Source of the DNA: Actinomycetota bacterium
GTDB lineage: Bacteria; Actinomycetota; Actinomycetes; Streptosporangiales; Streptosporangiaceae
Reading direction: 5' to 3'
DNA length: 8,269 nt
NCBI GenBank assembly: GCA_003168295.1
Contig: PMST01000518.1
Span: forward strand, 15,280 to 23,548
In this document: one piece after another, positions 6,769 to 8,269 of the stretch
Layout of the letters: each line of letters starts with the position of its first letter
Position numbering within the stretch: the stretch's first letter is position 1
Position numbers and translations under genes: made by a program
The notes under the pieces: generated by a model
Seen by the model: the letters and a program-made list of their open reading frames with translations, nothing else
What the model was told of the DNA's origin: nothing
The model's database searches: none

Positions 6769-7065
6769 ATGCTGGGATCGGGTAAGACTGGCACGGACCG
6801 TTCTTCTGCCGCGGCCGGCTCTGGCTGCAGCCGGGACATTTACCGACGTTACGCCGTCGCGCTTTATACGCAGGCGCTGCTAAATGTCGATGACCCGGCC
6901 TCGGCTGAGCAGGTCCATGACGTCGCCGTCAATGAGCGCGCGCTGGCCCTGGTGCGGGCGCGCGGCGAAGACGATGCACGTCATCGGAGAGTGCTGGGGA
7001 TCTATCCGCGTGACATGACGGCCCTCTTGCGCGCGGCACTACGCAGGCTAACAAAGGTGAACTAG
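6769..7065 (+). CDS. Mini sigma-70/ECF-like ORF with internal deletion
   Basis: A 98-residue frame. Residues 23-56 (IYRRYAVALYTQALLNVDDP, then ASAEQVHDVAVNE) resemble the region 2 start of sigma-70-family factors found in actinomycetes, which bind core polymerase and the -10 element. Residues 76-94 (LGIYPRDMTALLRAALRRL) resemble the last helices of the region 4 helix-turn-helix, which contacts the -35 element. In a normal factor roughly 100 residues lie between these two parts. Here they are joined after GEDDARHRR, so most of region 2, the linker and the first part of region 4 are missing. The frame is intact across the join. Probably a decaying paralogue; a short regulator is conceivable. 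It stands 76 bases before the DUF805 gene. Family identity is inferred from pattern only. Confidence 0.5.
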   Translation: MLGSGKTGTDRSSAAAGSGCSRDIYRRYAVALYTQALLNVDDPASAEQVHDVAVNERALALVRARGEDDARHRRVLGIYPRDMTALLRAALRRLTKVN

Positions 7066-7130
7066 CTGTCGCATATTTACCCGCGATGGCGCTGGGTAGG
7101 CATTCTCCTAACCGCGGCTTACGATAAAAC

Positions 7131-7135
7131 GGAGG
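7131..7135 (+). promoter_or_regulatory. Shine-Dalgarno GGAGG of the DUF805 gene
   Basis: GGAGG lies six bases before ATG 7142 and fixes this start. A weak promoter-like pair precedes it: TAGGCA at 7097-7102 and TACGAT at 7120-7125, with a 17-bp spacer. Transcription from that pair would start almost at the ribosome site, so I do not rely on it. Confidence 0.6.
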
Positions 7136-7141
7136 ATATTC

Positions 7142-7588
7142 ATGAGCAGCCCTTACCAGCCGTACCCGCAGGACCCGTCAGGCGGTTACGGGCAGCCGCC
7201 GCAAGGCGGCTGGGACCCCAGCCAGCGGGGCTACCTGCAGGGCGGGTCCGTCGGCTTCGGCGAGGCGATCTCCGAAGCTTTCAAGAACATCGTCACCTTC
7301 AACGGCCGCGCCTCACGATCCGCCTTCTGGTGGTTCTTCATCGGCGCCATCATCATCGACCTGATAGGCGCCATCATCGGGAGGGCGGCCCATGCCGTCG
7401 CCATCCAGTACATCATCTATTTGCTCGTCGCCATCGGGACCGTCAGCCTGGCGGTCCGGCGGCTGCACGACTCCGGCAAGAGCGGGTTCTGGTGGCTCAT
7501 CGGCTTCATCCCGCTCATCGGCACCATCACGCTCATCGTGTTCTACTGCCTGCCCGGGACGCCTGGGCCGAACAAGTACGACGCATAG
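7142..7588 (+). CDS. DUF805 family membrane protein
   Basis: A 148-residue inner-membrane protein of the DUF805 family (the family of E. coli YhaH/YhaI); its biochemical role is unknown. The N-terminal 35 residues are a Pro/Gly/Gln/Tyr-rich cytoplasmic extension (YQPYPQDPSGGYGQPPQGGW), common in actinobacterial members. The DUF805 core starts at about residue 37 with FGEAISEAFKNIVTFNGRAS followed by RSAFWWFF. It has about four hydrophobic helices, the conserved RRLHDSGKSGFWWL motif, and the terminal GPNKYDA. The gene is complete, has a good ribosome site and shows no defect. It lies downstream of the sigma-like mini-ORF, but a 76-base gap and their different states argue against a working operon. 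Confidence 0.93.
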   Translation: MSSPYQPYPQDPSGGYGQPPQGGWDPSQRGYLQGGSVGFGEAISEAFKNIVTFNGRASRSAFWWFFIGAIIIDLIGAIIGRAAHAVAIQYIIYLLVAIGTVSLAVRRLHDSGKSGFWWLIGFIPLIGTITLIVFYCLPGTPGPNKYDA

Positions 7589-7605
7589 CGGGACAGTGAC
7601 CGCGT

Positions 7606-7621
7606 GCCGTAACCGGCTTTT
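7606..7621 (+). terminator. Short stem followed by T4 after DUF805
   Basis: GCCG-TAAC-CGGC followed by TTTT, 17 bases after the stop at 7588. Position and T-run suit an intrinsic terminator, but a 4-bp stem is weak. Confidence 0.3.
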
Positions 7622-7820
7622 GCTCACCGAGCCGGGTCCGGGGCGCGCTCCGGCGGGATTGACCGGACCGACCGCGCCCTGCAAAAAGCTAACGGGGAAT
7701 GACGCCACCGCAGTCAGCCATGCATTCCGCAGGCTAAGGGACAAGCGCTGAAATTTACGCAGATGGGTGGCATCGGTGCCGGGCGGGCGGGGACTATAGG
7801 GGTCAAGTGCGCGCTGCTGG

Positions 7821-7829
7821 GGAGGGGAG
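7821..7829 (+). promoter_or_regulatory. Shine-Dalgarno deciding a TTG start for the TIR gene
   Basis: GGAGGGGAG ends seven bases before TTG 7837, which is followed directly by the short acidic leader and the TIR domain. An in-frame GTG at 7807 (with AGGGG at 7798-7802) is the alternative. No ATG lies in this frame. Confidence 0.5.
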
Positions 7830-7836
7830 CGGACCG

Positions 7837-8212
7837 TTGCCTGCGACTGACAATGAGCCTGCGGCGGGAGATCCGCGGCCTGATGCGTTCGTGTCCTACC
7901 GGCGCCTGTCGGACGATACGGCGTTCGTCGACCGGCTCCAGGAGACGTTAAGTGCCCGGGGCAAGCGGCTGTGGGTGGACCGGACCGACATCGAGCCGGC
8001 GGAGCTTCTTGCTGCGCGGGCTCGATCTGCGTTCGGCGGAGCAGTGGCTGGCTCAGGCGGCCGGGCACGAGAAGGTCCCGCCCACCGATCTGCAGGCCGA
8101 GTACATCCTGGCCAGCCGCAAGGCCGCGATCCGGAACGTCGGTCCGCCGCCGGTTCCACACCTGCCGACCGGTATACCGGGGATTGGCGGCGTCGGCCGC
8201 TGGCCGTACTGA
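7837..8212 (+). pseudogene. TIR-domain protein, internally deleted and frame-shifted
   Basis: TTG 7837 starts a frame reading PDAFVSYRR (residues 15-23), then AFVDRLQETLSARGKRLWVD and RTDIEP. These are the first strand, helix and second strand of a bacterial TIR domain, as found at the N-terminus of TIR-NTPase/WD40 signalling proteins. The similarity ends at E56 (base 8004). From base 8009, in another frame, the DNA reads LLRGLDLRSAEQWLAQAAGH then EKVPPTDLQAEYILASRKAA. This is the linker that normally follows the TIR domain in such proteins. The intervening segment, including the catalytic Glu region of NAD-cleaving TIRs, is missing, so a deletion of a few hundred bases joined the two parts out of frame. 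Similarity ends again after RKAAIRN (base 8137), and the linker frame stops at 8212. The first frame stays open to the window edge but is non-protein-like there. Not functional as a TIR enzyme. Confidence 0.8.
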
Positions 8213-8219
8213 CCTTCCG

Positions 8220-8234
8220 GCGGGCCGGGCCCGC
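8220..8234 (+). terminator. Perfect GC hairpin after the TIR remnant
   Basis: GCGGGC-CGG-GCCCGC, a perfect 6-bp stem with a 3-nt loop, eight bases beyond the stop at 8212. A T-less terminator is possible, but GC-rich chance dyads are frequent in this DNA. Confidence 0.25.
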
Positions 8235-8269
8235 AGCGGTGCCGCCGGGCCAGGACCGGCGGCCGACGG

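Noticed and set aside
7313..8161. 282-codon minus-strand frame over DUF805 and the TIR remnant
   Set aside because: Antisense to two recognised genes. The Asp/Gly/Pro-rich product is the usual shadow of a GC-rich membrane gene.
1..8269. CRISPR arrays, tRNA and rRNA genes
   Set aside because: No regularly spaced repeats, cloverleaf-like segments with T-loop consensus, or conserved rRNA stretches were seen on either strand.

Overview
The window looks like chromosomal DNA from a high-GC filamentous actinomycete (Streptomyces/Streptosporangiales type). The evidence is the GC-rich codon use, GTG/TTG starts, an IS110-family remnant, and pieces of the TIR, NACHT-type and WD40 signalling proteins that are abundant in large actinomycete genomes. 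No rRNA, tRNA or CRISPR array was seen.

Layout, left to right: (1) 105-728 (+), a two-TM membrane protein with a PH-like cytoplasmic region. (2) 729-1177, no convincing gene; its right part is probably the left-end leader of an IS110 element. (3) 1178-1657 (+), an IS110 transposase cut off after the DEDD domain, whose run-on reading frame overlaps the next start codon by ATGA. (4) 1654-3306 (+), a complete acyl-CoA synthetase (ANL superfamily), the one clearly intact metabolic gene. (5) 3307-4012, a long non-coding gap with hairpins and an 18-bp perfect-arm palindrome. (6) 4013-5059 (+), a membrane protein with a tandemly duplicated 62-residue hydrophobic unit and a beta-rich C-terminal module ending in a TM anchor. 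(7) 5060-5481, nothing recognised. (8) 5482-6207 (-), an all-helical domain resembling the N-terminal helical domain of actinobacterial NACHT NTPases, without the NTPase. (9) 6239-6523 (+), the C-terminal two blades and tail of a WD40 protein, abutting the previous gene head to head. (10) 6769-7065 (+), a miniature sigma-factor-like ORF in which region 2 is joined directly to the end of region 4. (11) 7142-7588 (+), an intact DUF805 membrane protein. (12) 7837-8212 (+), a TIR-domain gene with an internal deletion and frame change.

The main theme is decay. At least five genes (IS110 transposase, NACHT-type helical protein, WD40 protein, sigma-like protein, TIR protein) keep recognisable ends but lack their middle or catalytic parts. 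Three of them belong to families used in bacterial immunity and conflict signalling, so the right half reads as a remnant of a defence/signalling island sitting beside intact housekeeping-type genes. I did not find a complete new system. The best candidates for new biology are the 4013-5059 membrane protein, the stand-alone helical protein at 5482-6207 and the mini sigma-like ORF. Family assignments rest on recognition of sequence patterns without database searches.
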